This document shows, piece after piece, positions 36,967 to 47,830 of a stretch of DNA of 64,000 bases (position 1 is the stretch's first letter; each line of letters begins with the position of its first letter). Under the pieces are notes generated by a model. That model saw only the letters and a program-made list of their open reading frames with translations, was not told where the DNA came from and did not search any database. The translations under genes and the position numbers were made by a program. This DNA comes from Escallonia rubra. Taxonomy: Eukaryota > Streptophyta > Magnoliopsida > Escalloniales > Escalloniaceae. The stretch lies in NCBI GenBank assembly GCA_033065855.1, contig JAVXUO010000845.1:1-64000 (forward strand), in the 5' to 3' direction.

Positions 36967-38012
36967 GTTGGGTTTGACACTCTTTTTTTTTTGTTTTTTA
37001 CACTTTTTAGGTCCAATTTTTAAATTGGGCAAAAGAGCAGGAAGTTTGGGGTAATTGGCTTGCATTGCCTTTTTAAAATTGGCCCAACTCTTTTTAAAGA
37101 GGCCCCATTTTTAAAAAGAGCCGAACTCTGCTATTTTTTTATCCGTTTCACGTGGGCCTGATGGTTACACGCGGGCTTGAGGAATACTTTAATGAGATCA
37201 AGGGTTCAAGCCGAGGCAGCAACATCAAAAAATACCAATTGTTTGCTGGTATAAAACCTAAAAAAACTAGGGTTTCTTTCCATCTCTTTCACCTTGATCG
37301 ACCGGCCGCACCCTTCACCGTGACTCCGCAACCCAACGCCACCATCGCCTCCACCGGCCACCGGTCACTGCCAAGATCTTGCAGTGCATCCATCTCTTCC
37401 AACATTGGGAATGACCTAGCTATCTTGATCAAATCGCCATTACCCAAAAGCGAGATATTCACACAGCTCAGAACCCTCAAATTGCTAATGCTTAATCCCG
37501 ATTCGACCAAACCCCTTAACGGAAAATCTTATCTTGTTCGAAATATTCAATGATTCTAAGCGTAAAACAGGGGCATGTGCAATTTCAAAAAGAATAGTAT
37601 TCAGATTATTGTGACATTCACTGATATCTATGACTTTGAGATTCGGGAATCGTTGAAGGAGATCAGAGATGGGGAATTGGGTGGAGGGTGTTGGGTCAAC
37701 GATGGTCAGCGACTGACGGAGGCGGTTGGTGAGGGAGAGGAACTGTTTGGACATGAGAGAAAGGGACTCGAAGTGGGAGTGGTGGTCGATTCGATTAAGA
37801 ATTAATTCCCAGCATTGTAATATATTTGTTTAATTATGTGAAAATTTATATTAAAAAAAAGTTGTCTTGTCAAACGCTCTTAGTTTTTTTTAAAAAAAAA
37901 ATAAACTCTGTCAAACGCCCACCAATTTTTTAAACTGGCAGAAAAAAAAACCAAACCTCTTTCCAGTTTTCTAAAAAAAAAACTGAAAACTGAAAGTTTT
38001 GTCAAACAGATC
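36967..38012. mobile_element. Pack-type TIR element carrying an F-box/LRR gene fragment
   Basis: The left end is GTTGGGTTTGACACTC; the right end is TTTTGTCAAACAGATC, complementary around GTTTGACA. CTAAG stands on both sides. The A/T-run borders and CTGAAAAC words match the MITEs at 34035 and 35267, so the three are one loose family. Between the borders lies a piece of coding sequence from an F-box/LRR gene on the minus strand (separate entry). The right end coincides with the edge of the block missing from copy 2. Confidence 0.6.
37289..37755 (-). pseudogene. Captured F-box/LRR protein fragment, frameshifted
   Basis: On the minus strand the frame from 37754 reads KQFLSLTNRLRQSLTIVDPT, then LLQRFPNLKVIDISECH and LESLNISN. 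A second frame overlapping from about 37510 continues NLRVLSCVNISLLGNGDLIK and SFPMLEEMD. These are consecutive leucine-rich repeats of the plant F-box/LRR type; the N-terminal F-box and the rest of the gene are absent. The change of frame near 37500 shows it is not a working gene. It sits wholly inside a TIR element, so it is best read as a transduplicated fragment. Confidence 0.7.
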
Positions 38013-38106
38013 CTAAGTACAGAGTTTTTTTAGGCCAATACAAGTTGTAAAGTGTAACCATTTGTGATATCTAAAGGCTGCCTAACTAGCTAGAAGCGAA
38101 CATGGA

Positions 38107-38195
38107 ATGGCAGAGATTGCAGTATCCTTCTTGCTTAACGAACAAGCAGTATTACTTCAAGCCGAAAAGAGTCTTCTTGGAGGTGTTCGGGAGGA
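38107..38195 (+). pseudogene. NLR gene 5' fragment (copy 1)
   Basis: ATG at 38107 opens a ~30-codon frame, MAEIAVSFLLNEQAVLLQAE and on to LLGGVREE. This is the start of the coiled-coil domain of RPM1-type NLR proteins. At 38196 it runs into the long-TIR element and soon meets a stop. The rest of the NLR gene does not follow after the element; the formin locus does. It is the duplicate of 56470-56558, interrupted at exactly the same base. Confidence 0.9.
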
Positions 38196-38347
38196 GGATC
38201 CCGATCCACTGCTGTGGCTAGGGTTACAGTAGTGGTGCTGTGACCCTGTCACAGCCGTCCGATCCTTATGGGTGGGAGGGAAGGGTTTGGATCACGCCAC
38301 ATCAGCCACCTTTGTTTCCCCTCATTTACTCTGTCGGCACCAACCAC

Positions 38348-38380
<33 letters not shown>

Positions 38381-41040
38381 TCTCTCTCCAGTTCCTTCTG
38401 TCGGGATCTCCTTACGCTGGCGACATTCCTGGCGAAGACACAACGACGTCACCGCCACCCATAAGGATCTTCTAGCGACGCATCTACCAACACCGGCGTG
38501 CCTTCCATCGACCAGCAGCTCCTCACGCCGTCCACGGCGACACAGCGACGTCACCGCCACCCATAAGGATCTTCCGGCGACGCATCTACCAACACCGACG
38601 TGCCTTCCGTCGACTGGGGGCTCCTCACGCCGTCCACGGCGATGCCATTTCCACCGGTCAATATTCCGGCGACGCATCTACCAAGCCTTACGCCGGCGAC
38701 ATTCTCGACGAAGTCTCACGGTACACCGATGACACCTCGTGGACACGGCGACGCCACATCCACCGGTGAATCTTCCGGCGTCTTATCTACCAAGCAGTCA
38801 AGCCTTACGCCGGCGAAAGTTCGAGACTCAATCTCACTGTACACCGCGTGCCTTCCATCGACCAGCGGCTCCTCACGCCGTCCAATTTCCGGTGAAGACA
38901 TGGCGACGCCACATCCACCTTCCGGCGACGTCGCCGACCACTTTCCGGCGAAGACAGGTCTCAACCGCTTGAGACTTCGCCGGCCACTTTCCGGTGACTA
39001 CATCTGAGTGATTGTTCCACAATCACTCAGATGTAGTCGTAAGAGTGCAAAAAAGAAAAGCCAGAATAGTGGCCTTGGCTTTGTACTTTCTTGATTATTT
39101 GCCTTAGTTCTTTTTCTTTATCGGGATCCAGAGTGGATACAACACATTGTCAAAGTGTCACCTTGACATGGTGGAATCTACCATTCAAGTTTATTTATCC
39201 AATTATCCCTAATCTTAGTGATTGATTCTGTATTTTATATCCAACAAAATCCATGACAGAATTATATTTCTGGTAAAATCTATGAATTGCTTCCCATTTG
39301 TATCGGCATCGTTGTATTCCTTTCTTCATGCGCGTTCCATATATCCATTTCCTGTAGGAGCAGCATCTAAATACTCAATCGATACGTTTTGTTTGAAAGT
39401 TTATTTTCTCACTTTTGAAAAACTTTAGTAGTCTTTACTAACTTATCTTATTAGAATCCAGTCAAAAAAATTGGAGAAGGTAGGTTGATAATCCATGCGA
39501 CTACATCTGAGTGATTGTGGAACAATTCGAGCAAAAGGACATGGTACCTTAGAACCAGATGAAATTATTTCCCCGGGCTAGATCAACTACATGAAGAAGA
39601 ATTCGCTCAGAGTAACACAAAGGAGCAATAAGCAGGCAATTGACCTATCGTTGATCTCTTAACACATCAATATGATGTTCTATGGATTTTAGGGCATAAC
39701 GGATAATGACCCTCACCATATGCATATTCAGACACGGATATCCACTATGAAGCAATAAACCCTCCTGAGCGTTCTCATCAAACAATAACTGGTCTCTATA
39801 TAGCCTCCCAAAAATTAGCCTAGAGGATTTAACAATTGCGAATCTACATTAGACTCAAAGAGACTGCAATTTTGATTTTCATGGGCTTTTTCTTTTCATA
39901 CTTAGCTAATTGAGCAGTAAGGCATCAATGTATACGTAGAAACGCAAGGTGCAAGCTAATCTCTTTATATAGCGCAGAAAGTGTGCTGCAGATATAACAA
40001 GTGAAAACCTGAAGGACTAATTAAAGCATATAGGTCGCACGTACAAACAGGAAAGTAGCAAACGTTAAGTACCAGCAAAATCCAACACATTCAGCAATTT
40101 GAATGAACAGAACACATCAAGGCCTCATTTCAACACTAGAAACTGATCAGCAAGTTATAAAACAAAATTAATCTAGCATATTCCAGCAAGTATCGCTTAT
40201 ACTTTACATGTATTGTCTCTTCTTTTGCTTATGGTTAAACTTTGTACTCGGATAATCCTAACAGGCAGGATCGATAATGTAGTTGCAATTTCAATGAAAG
40301 TGCACGGTTTAGTATAATAATCTCTTCGAGTGCATGCTTTGACTGGGAATGAAAAGCACTGGGAGAGGGTGGACAAAACTCAACCCAATTCCAAAATCAA
40401 TATACAGAACTTACACGAAATAGCAGTATTAGGGGGAAGAGAGAAAAGAGACATGTCTTCGCCGGAAAGTGGCCGGCGACGTCGCCGGAAGGTGGATGTG
40501 GCGTTGCCGTGTCTTCACCGGAAATTGGACGGTGTGAGGAGCCGCTGGTCCATGGAAGGCACGCGGTGTACAGTGAGATTGAGTCTCGAACTTTCGCCGG
40601 CGTAAGGCTTGACTGCTTGGTAGATAAGACGCCGAAAGATTCACCGGTGGATGTGGCGTCGCCGTGTCCACGAGGTGTCGTCGGTGTACCGTGAGACTTC
40701 GCCGGGAATGTCGCCGGCGTAAGGCTTGGTAGATGCATCGCCGGAATATTGACCGGTGGATGTGGCGTTGCCGTGGACGGCGTAAGGAGCCGCTGGTCGA
40801 TGGAAGGCACGTCGGTGTTGGTAGATGCGTCGCCGGAAGATCCTTATGGGTGGCGGTGACGTCGCTGTGTCGCCGTGAGGAACCGCTAGTCGATGGAAGG
40901 CACGCCAGTGTTGGTAGATGCGTCGCCGAAAGATCCTTATGAGTGGCGGTGACGTCGCTGTGTCTTCGTCGGGAATGTCGCCGGCGTAAGGAGATCCCGA
41001 CAGAAGGAACTGGAGAGAGAGAATGTGTGTGTGTGTGAAT
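38196..41040. mobile_element. Long-TIR MULE-like element, copy 1, right end replaced
   Basis: It starts GGATCCCGATCCACTGCTG. The left arm (to about 39010) has CACA and CT microsatellites followed by ~100-bp tandem repeats of CACCCATAAGGATCTTCCGG, CGACGCATCTACCAACACCG and CTCCTCACGCCGTCCACG. The right arm (40440-41036) is the inverted copy. The middle 1.4 kb is non-coding. After GTGTGTGAATG at about 41040 the expected outer TIR is missing, and another left end of the same family begins at 41042. There is no transposase, so the element must be moved in trans. Confidence 0.8.
38996..39038. repeat. Perfect 20-bp stem, 3-nt loop hairpin
   Basis: GACTACATCTGAGTGATTGT, loop TCC, then the exact complement to 39038. 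Copy 2 has lost 13 bases of this hairpin (about 57358-57391). A third occurrence of the left arm is at about 39497. Confidence 0.9.
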
Positions 41041-41041
41041 G

Positions 41042-41214
41042 GGATCCCGATCCACTGCTGTGGCTAGGGTTACAGCAGTGGTGCTGTGACCCTGTCACAG
41101 CCGTCCGATCCTTATGGGTGGGAGGGAAGGGTTTGGATCACACCACGTCACCCACCTTTGTTTCCCCTCATTCCTCCCCTCAATTACTCTGCCGGCCCCA
41201 ACCACCATTCACAC
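41042..41214 (+). mobile_element. Solo left terminal repeat of the same MULE-like family
   Basis: GGATCCCGATCCACTGCTG through to CCACCATTCACAC is a ~173-bp outer TIR with no body. It directly abuts the right arm of the preceding element and the start of the next one. Confidence 0.8.
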
Positions 41215-41673
41215 GGATCCCGATCCACTGCTGTGGCTAGGGTTACAGCAGTGGTGCTGTGACCCTGTCACAGCCGTCCGATCCTTATGGGTGGGAGGGA
41301 AGGGTCTAGATCATGCCACGTCACCCAACCTTTAATTCCCCTCGTTTACTCTCTCTCCCCTCACTTACTCTGCCGGCACCAACCACCATTCACACTCTCT
41401 CTCTCTCCAGTTCCTTCTGCCGGGATCTCCTTACGCCGGCGACCTTCGCGGCGAAGACACAGCGACGTCACCGCCACCCATAAGGATCTTCCGGCGACGC
41501 ATCTACCAACACCGGCGTGCCTTCCACCAGCGGCTCCTCACGCCGTCCACGGCGACGCCACATCCACCGGTCAATATTCCGGCGACGCATCTACGAAGCC
41601 ATAAGGATCGGACGGCTGTGACAGGGTCACAGCACCACCGCTGTAACCCTAGCCACAGCAGTGGATCGGGATC
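41215..41673 (+). mobile_element. 459-bp deletion derivative of the same MULE-like family
   Basis: It starts GGATCCCGATCC and ends GGATCGGGATC, with one set of the GC-rich arm repeats between. Both outer TIRs are present (CACTGCTGTGGCTAGGG and its complement), so it is a MITE-sized internal deletion of the 3.1-kb element at 56559. Confidence 0.85.
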
Positions 41674-42128
41674 TGTGTTAGATATACTAATACCCTATCC
41701 ACTCCATCTTGCTCCTATTTTTTTTACCCTATCTACTATAATTGAAGAAGGTAAGCTACTAAGCTCTGAATACTCATTTTCTTCAATTGTCGGAGTAGAG
41801 CCATGCTTTATTACATTAAAACAAGACATTTTTGGGTGTTTCTGTGTGTGTTTGTGTCTGAGATACTATTTGGTTACTGATAAAGTTTAAGATAATTGAG
41901 AATTGGAAATTGAAGAGCAACCCAGCTTAAATTACAATGAACATTTGACATTGAGTTTGAAGGCGTAACTTTGTTTTGATCTTGTCATTTTTCCCTTAAT
42001 TTTCCTGTAATAGATGGAACACTGGGCTTTTCTGTTTTAAATCTACGTGATAATTGAATAAGGCCAGCTTTGAATGCTTATTTTCTTCAAGGGATTGGAG
42101 TACAGCCGCAAGTAAGCTGGTCAGCAAC
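41674..42128. promoter_or_regulatory. Upstream region of the formin gene
   Basis: About 455 bp lie between the last TIR element and the formin ATG and should hold its promoter and 5' UTR. No clear TATA box was assigned. The distance to the transposon is short, so part of the native promoter may have been displaced. Confidence 0.35.
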
Positions 42129-45100
42129 ATGTCTCTCCTGAGTAGATTCTTTTACAAGAGACCGCCAGATGGCTTGCTTGAGTTTGTTGACAGAGTTTAT
42201 GGTAACAAAACCTTTCTTCTCCAATCTTTAATTGCTTACTCCCTCCGTTTCATAATACCTGCCCCCTTTGAGTTTTTACGATTTCTAGGATAGAATCCGA
42301 GCATACAAATGTCTAACTGAATGCAAATTGTAACAACAAATAAAATAACTTTCGCAGGACAAGTCAAAGTTGGGCAAGACTATGTATTAAGTCAATGATT
42401 ACAAGTTTAAGTTTTGTTCTGCAAATTTGCAATTAGTGAATGGGGATTAGAAATTATGAAATGGAAGGAGTAATATGGTTGTGTTCCTTTTGTGTTTGTG
42501 CTTATTTGTTGAAGTTGCAAATGCCAATACTTGCTTGTTGGTTGCTATGTGGTGCATTTGCAGTATTTGATTCTTGCTTTTCCACCGAAGTTTTACCAGA
42601 GGGAGTATATCAACTTTACTTGAATGAGATCAGTACTGAATTACACGAAGAGTTCCCCGAGTCATCCTTCCTCGCATTCAATTTTCGGGAAGGTGAGAAA
42701 AGGAGCCATTTCGCAGAAATTTTGTGCGAATATGATGTTACTGTCATGGATTATCCTCGACAGTATGAGGGTTGTCCCCTCCTACCAATATCTCTAATCC
42801 ATCATTTCCTTCGTGTTTGTGAGAGTTGGCTTTTGCATGGGAATCAACAGAATGCTATTATGCTACATTGCGAGAGAGGGGGTTGGCCAACTTTGGCATT
42901 TCTTTTAGCTAGTTTTTTTATTTTTAGAAAGCTTCATAGTGGAGAGAGGAAGACACTTGAATCCGTTTATCGAGAAGCTCCTAAAGGTTTATTGCAACTG
43001 TTGTCACCATTGAACCCGTTTCCGTCTCAGCTTCGTTGCCTCCAATATGTATCGAGAAGAAATATAATCCCCGAGTGGCCTCCCCTTGAACGAGCTATTT
43101 CTTTGGATTGCCTCATTCTCCGAGCTATCCCGAAATTCGACAATCAAAATGGTTGCAGGCCTGTCGTCCGTATGTTTGGTAGAAATCTCATTAGCAAGGG
43201 TGGGTTGTTGACCCATATGTTATTTTCCTTGCCAAAGAGAGGTAGAAGTCTTCGACACTATCGCCAGGTATTAAGTTTAGTTACCTCATTAATTGTCTTA
43301 TTTACTTTCTACTTGTGCAAGTGGACTACAATATGAATGTTTTTTTATTGCAGAAGGATAGTGATGTAATTAAGATTGACATTCAATGTTTGGTTCAAGG
43401 AGATGTTGTATTGGAGTGTATCCATTTAGACTTGGATCCTGAAAGGGAAGTTATGATGTTTCGTGTAATGTTCAATACTGCATTTATTCGATCAAACATC
43501 TTGATGCTCAACTGTGACAACTTGGACATTCTTTGGGATTCAAAGGCGCGATTTCCGAAGGGCTTTCGAGCTGAGGTGAATACTTTGTGATAGTTGAGGC
43601 CGAATAGTTGAGGTTGTTATTTTTCGTCAATGTTACGCATTCATCTGACCAAAGTAGAATATTTTCCTAAGTTCAGGTTCTTTTCGGCGACGTTGAGAGC
43701 ATCTCTCCGCCAAAAGCTCCAACTGCAATCTTAAATGGCGAGGAGAAAGGTGGATTGCCCATTGAAGCTTTTTCAAGGGTTCAAGAACTTTTTAACGGTT
43801 CTGAATGGGTTGATGGCGGTGATGATGCTGCTTTATGGTTATTTAAACAGCTATCAGTTTTGAATGATGTGAGAGAACTGTCAATACTGCGAAATAGAGT
43901 GACTACACACTCATCACATGTCGATTCAGAAGAGGAAAACAATGCTTCCAGTATCGCTGACAGCCTGGACTTTCAAGACTCTGAAAAGGCTGTTAATGTG
44001 AAACTGGATAGTGCATCAGGGGCCAATTTTCTTGATGATCCTTCTTCCCAGGATTCCGCTTCAGACGAAGCACCTGATCTTAAGCATTCTGAGGATCAGC
44101 CATTAGTTCCTGACATTGTTGATTTTGCACGTTCTCCTTCTGAAAATGGTGGTCAGCGTCATGTAAATGTTGCTTCAACACCTTCAGATCAAGGACCTGT
44201 TGATACTGCTCTCTCACCGGGTGATCAACAACCTTCAGTTTCGAGTAAAAATAGTCCATCTCTACAACAGCCTGATAATGTTTTATCTACAAATGCCCCT
44301 CAACCACCCGCAGTTTCTCCACCTCCTCTTCCCCCTCCCCCTCCTCCACTTTCAGCTCTCCCTTTTAATGCTACTAGAGGACATCCTCCACCTCCACCTC
44401 CACCTCCACCTCCACCAAATAGTTCTAATAGAGGACCTCCACTGCCTCCACCTGTTCCACCACCTCCACCCTCTTTTAATTCGGCTAAAGAACGTCCACC
44501 TCCTCGACCACCACGTCCTCCACGTCCTCCAACCCCTCCTCCACCTCCACCTCCTCCACCTTCAGATTGCTTTGAAAATTTTAATAGTGGATCCCCTCCG
44601 CCTCCGCCTCCTGTGCCTTCATCACTTCCTTTCTTCAATCTAGACTCTTCCACCCCTTCTGCTGCCATTACAAGCCGAATCCCTCACCCACCACCTCATC
44701 CACCACCGCCTTTACGGCCCAATGCATCTCTAAGTGCCTCTAGAGGAGATTCTCCAAGATCCTCAATTTTGGCTACTACTAGAGGCCCTCCACCCCCGCC
44801 TCCCCCTCCTCCTTCCATATCCACCAAGGGACCACCTCCACCTCCACCTCTTCCCCCAATGAAAAGTCGAGCATCTTCCCCAGCACCTCCACCACCGCCA
44901 CTACCACCATCTATTGGCATAACTGCTAATAAGGCGCCACCTCCTCCTCCTCCACCTCCTTCAGTTCAAAAACCTAGTGTCGCCGCAAGGCCACCACCTC
45001 CCCCACCTCCTCCTGGAGCCCCTCGGCAAGGTTCAGTTCCCCCACCTCCCCCTCAAGCACCGAAACCTCCAAGTGCCCCTCCTCCACCTATGCGTCGTGG

Positions 45101-45786
45101 TTCCTCACCAAGTCCACCTCCAATACCTGGAGCACAGATGCCGCCTCCTCCACCTCCGTCTACTGGAAGGGGAAGATCATCCATTCATGGAAGAAGTCGA
45201 GTTGCTGCAGGTTCGATTCCTCCTAAGAAAGCTTCATTAAAGCCCTTGCACTGGGTGAAAGTTACACGAGCAATTCAAGGCAGTTTATGGGCTGACTCTC
45301 AGAGACAAGAAAACCAGTCAAGGTATGTGTGTTGGGATTCATTTAAGGTGACTGTTGAGGTAATACGTGCAACTTCATAAACGTTTCCTGTAAGAATGTC
45401 GTATGTAGATGTTCTTTCTAGTGATTGTTTTGGCCAAGATAATACTATCTCGGTGGTTGGACATAATATGCCAATATCAATCACGACATTGAACTTGGTG
45501 AAAGCTTTTGATGTTTGATTTTGGGGTGCCCTTTCTTCCGTAATTTTGCATGCTTCATTGATTGCCATGTCATGCTGATCTGTGTGCTTGGCTTCTCTGA
45601 TGTTAGTTTCTAAAATTTGGTTTATGTAAATTCTGATGTCACATGACGAAAGTTCTTGGTAGGGCTCCTGAAATCGATATATCAGAGCTTGAAAGTCTAT
45701 TCTCAGCAGCTTCTGCCTCAGATGGTGCTGGCAAAGGGGCAGTTCGACGTTGCTCTAAAATCACCAAACCAGAAAAAGTGCAATTG
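42129..45786 (+). CDS. Class II formin (PTEN-C2-FH1-FH2), 5' part only
   Basis: Formins nucleate and elongate actin filaments. Exons: 42129-42201, 42564-43267, 43354-43575, 43677-45322, 45663-45786, all with GT-AG borders and matching phases (923 codons). The product opens MSLLSRFFYKRPPDGLLEFV. A PTEN-like domain (1 to ~190) has HCERGGWP in place of a catalytic CX5R, so it is probably a lipid-binding pseudo-phosphatase, as in other class II formins. A C2-like region follows to ~340, then an acidic linker. FH1 (about 540-835) has many runs of 5-9 prolines for profilin-actin. FH2 begins KKASLKPLHWVKVTRA and continues EIDISELESLFSAASASDGA. The donor at 45787 is intact, but no further FH2 exon is found before duplication copy 2 begins at 46993. 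The gene is either truncated or has an intron of more than 18 kb. Confidence 0.88.
42239..42470. mobile_element. Stowaway-like MITE in formin intron 1
   Basis: CTCCCTCCGTTTCATAAT at the left and ATTATGAAATGGAAGGAG at the right are inverted ends, with TA flanking on both sides. It fills most of intron 1 (42202-42563). Confidence 0.8.
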
Positions 45787-46992
45787 GTAAACACAATTAT
45801 TCTTATATTTGCATGAGATCATGTTTGGTGATCTGTTTGGACTTACTTAAGCTAGAACAATAATCACGAAGGATATAAGTTTAGATACTTATTGGTAATG
45901 TGTTTCATTTTTACATGTCATGATAAAACAAAAAAAAGTGAAACTCATCATTCTGTGGGTGAGGCATCTAAAAAAGGAAAAAGAAAAAATCATTCTGTAG
46001 ACGCTGGTTTCTTGAGGCCATAAGGCGGGGGCATGTCAGTTACACTTGGTGCGAGTGAACTCTAATCAATGCATGTCCTTATGATTCTCTTGCATCTTCT
46101 TTGTAGTGAATGTATCTTATCTGATGACAAACCGAAACTTGATTCAGTTAACTTGTCACAGTCCGAGAAATTGATTCTCGTGATTAGTTGTTGACTGGGT
46201 AAAAGTTAAAAAAGTTGTTCATACTTGGTGGTTTATAAATTTTTGAAATGGTAGTAGGTGCTTCACTCAAATTAAAGCTAATACAACAATGAACACCATA
46301 GTGGGGATTTTCTTAGATTGAGATAGGAGGGACACTTTTGAGCAACATGCATACAATCCTTAAGAGTACCTCAGCTATACTCAATGTCATATTAAATATA
46401 CCTACAGACATGAAAAGACACGCATGAACTCATGATCTGCACTCATATGAAGCTTGACGGCAACTATATGTGAAGTCTAACTTTTCAGAAAATTGTGGCT
46501 CATATCACTCTTGAATCTGGTACGACAAAGTAGGTTTAGAAATGCTTATCCATCAAGCTGTGTTTGATGGTCATTTTGAGAATGCAACTGAGTGGCTTGA
46601 CATCGGTTTGAACAACCTGATTCCAACACCACAGGAGCATTAGGTTGCGGTGTTGAAATTGACTCTAGATCGCCAATTGAGCCATCTACTCTGCTTAACC
46701 CTAGATCCGGGGGACTAATTATGCGACGAGAAGTTTTGAGGCATCTCATCATACCCTAATTAGGTCTCTACTTGTTTTGTTGATTTTTATTGGAACAAGA
46801 ACAAACCTTAACTTTACCTAACTATTGGTTGTCTAACATTGCGACTTACTTTCACTGCTCCCAGATTAGTTGTGTTACTCTATTTCTTCATACAGGAAAG
46901 GGTGCGTACTTTGTTCCCCATTCCTTTCAAATTTGATTGCTACTTATCGGAATCAATAGTTTTTTTATGAACCAAAGTTTCTTCACTTACAG
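45787..46992. other. Formin intron 5 sequence up to the duplication edge
   Basis: A standard donor (GTAAAC) opens it. No FH2 exon coding for the conserved continuation was recognised in any frame, and no other gene. The sequence is AT-rich and non-coding up to the abrupt start of duplication copy 2. Confidence 0.6.
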
Positions 46993-47075
46993 ATTTGAAT
47001 CATTGTGTTCGTCTATAGATTTAGTACAAATATATTAGTATATTGAAGTTGTCGTAAAACCAAGGTTAAAATTTC

Positions 47076-47830
47076 AGTAGTGTATCTTTTAATGATGAAA
47101 GGATATAAATTTAACAAAATGAATGAGGATCTAGCCCTACAGTGTAAAAATGATCCTAATGGGTTAAATGGTCAAACAATTTTTTCCATTGAAAATACCC
47201 TTCTTAAATATAGAAGGCTTAAAAAAACAAGGGTGTTTTTTTACTTTTAAGTGGGTGAGGTTAAACTACTACATTTTTGGCTCAAGTTTTTAATATTTTG
47301 TTGCTAAAGAAGTTAAAAATCACTGGTGCATCTTTTAATGACAAAAGAGTATAAATTTAACGGAATGAATGAGGATCTAGCTCCACTGTATAAAAATGAT
47401 CGCTATGGTTAAATGGTTAAACTATATATATATTTTTTTAATTCAAAGTACCAAAAGGCTTACAAGATTTAAGGGTGTCTTTTACTTTTAAAATGGTGAG
47501 GTTAAACTACAATTTTTTTTGGCTAAATTTAAATATTTTGTCGGTAAAGAGGTTAAAAGTTCATTAATGCATCTTTTATTGACAAAATGGTATGAATTTA
47601 ATCAAAACGGGTGTGAAAATAGCCTCACCGCACAAAAATGATCCCAAAGGTTTAAACAGCTAAACATTTTTCCCTTAAAAGTACTCTTTGTAAGGTTTAC
47701 AAACATGAAGGGTGTTTTTGACTTTTAAAGGGTGAGGGTAAATAAAACATGTTTTGCTCAAATTTAAAAATTTTGTTGTTGAAGAGGTTAAATGTTCGCT
47801 AATGTATCTTATAATGACAAATGAATATGA
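47076..47830. repeat. Four diverged tandem units of ~240 bp (copy 2)
   Basis: Partner of 22800-23560, with the same unit words (TATCTTTTAATGA, GAGGATCTAGC, TTTTGTTGCTAAAG) in the same order and spacing. Small indels differ, such as the TATATATATTTTTT stretch at about 47425. Confidence 0.8.

Larger units (their letters stand above)
32873..38012. other. 5.1-kb block present only in copy 1
   Basis: Sequence left of 32873 (ACGATTACGCCC) and right of 38012 (TAAGTACAGAG) is separated in copy 2 by only 12 bases (56366-56377). The block holds at least four MITE-like or pack-type elements, listed separately. The unlisted parts (32873-34034, 34727-35266, 35866-36303 and 36674-36966) contain no recognised gene. 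Either copy 2 lost the block by deletion or copy 1 gained it. Confidence 0.8.
22731..41040. repeat. Segmental duplication, copy 1
   Basis: Homologous to 46993-59490 in the same orientation. Alignable blocks are 22731-29996 with 46993-54266, 32615-32872 with 56132-56365, and 38013-41036 with 56377-59489. Copy 1 alone has the TIR element at 29997-32614 and the block at 32873-38012. The copies are very similar: a 303-base open stretch at 24486-24788 and its partner at 48752-49054 show one visible difference. The left edge is about 70 bases after the Helitron-like CTAG. The right edge lies inside the long-TIR element that interrupts the NLR fragment. Confidence 0.95.

Noticed and set aside
38240..41604. 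Many Arg/Thr/Pro-rich frames in the long-TIR element
   Set aside because: Same GC-rich ~100-bp repeats read in different frames in both inverted arms and in both duplicates; no conserved start or domain.
44167..44920. Leu/His-rich and Gly-rich frames overlapping the formin
   Set aside because: Shadow frames of the proline-rich FH1 coding sequence.
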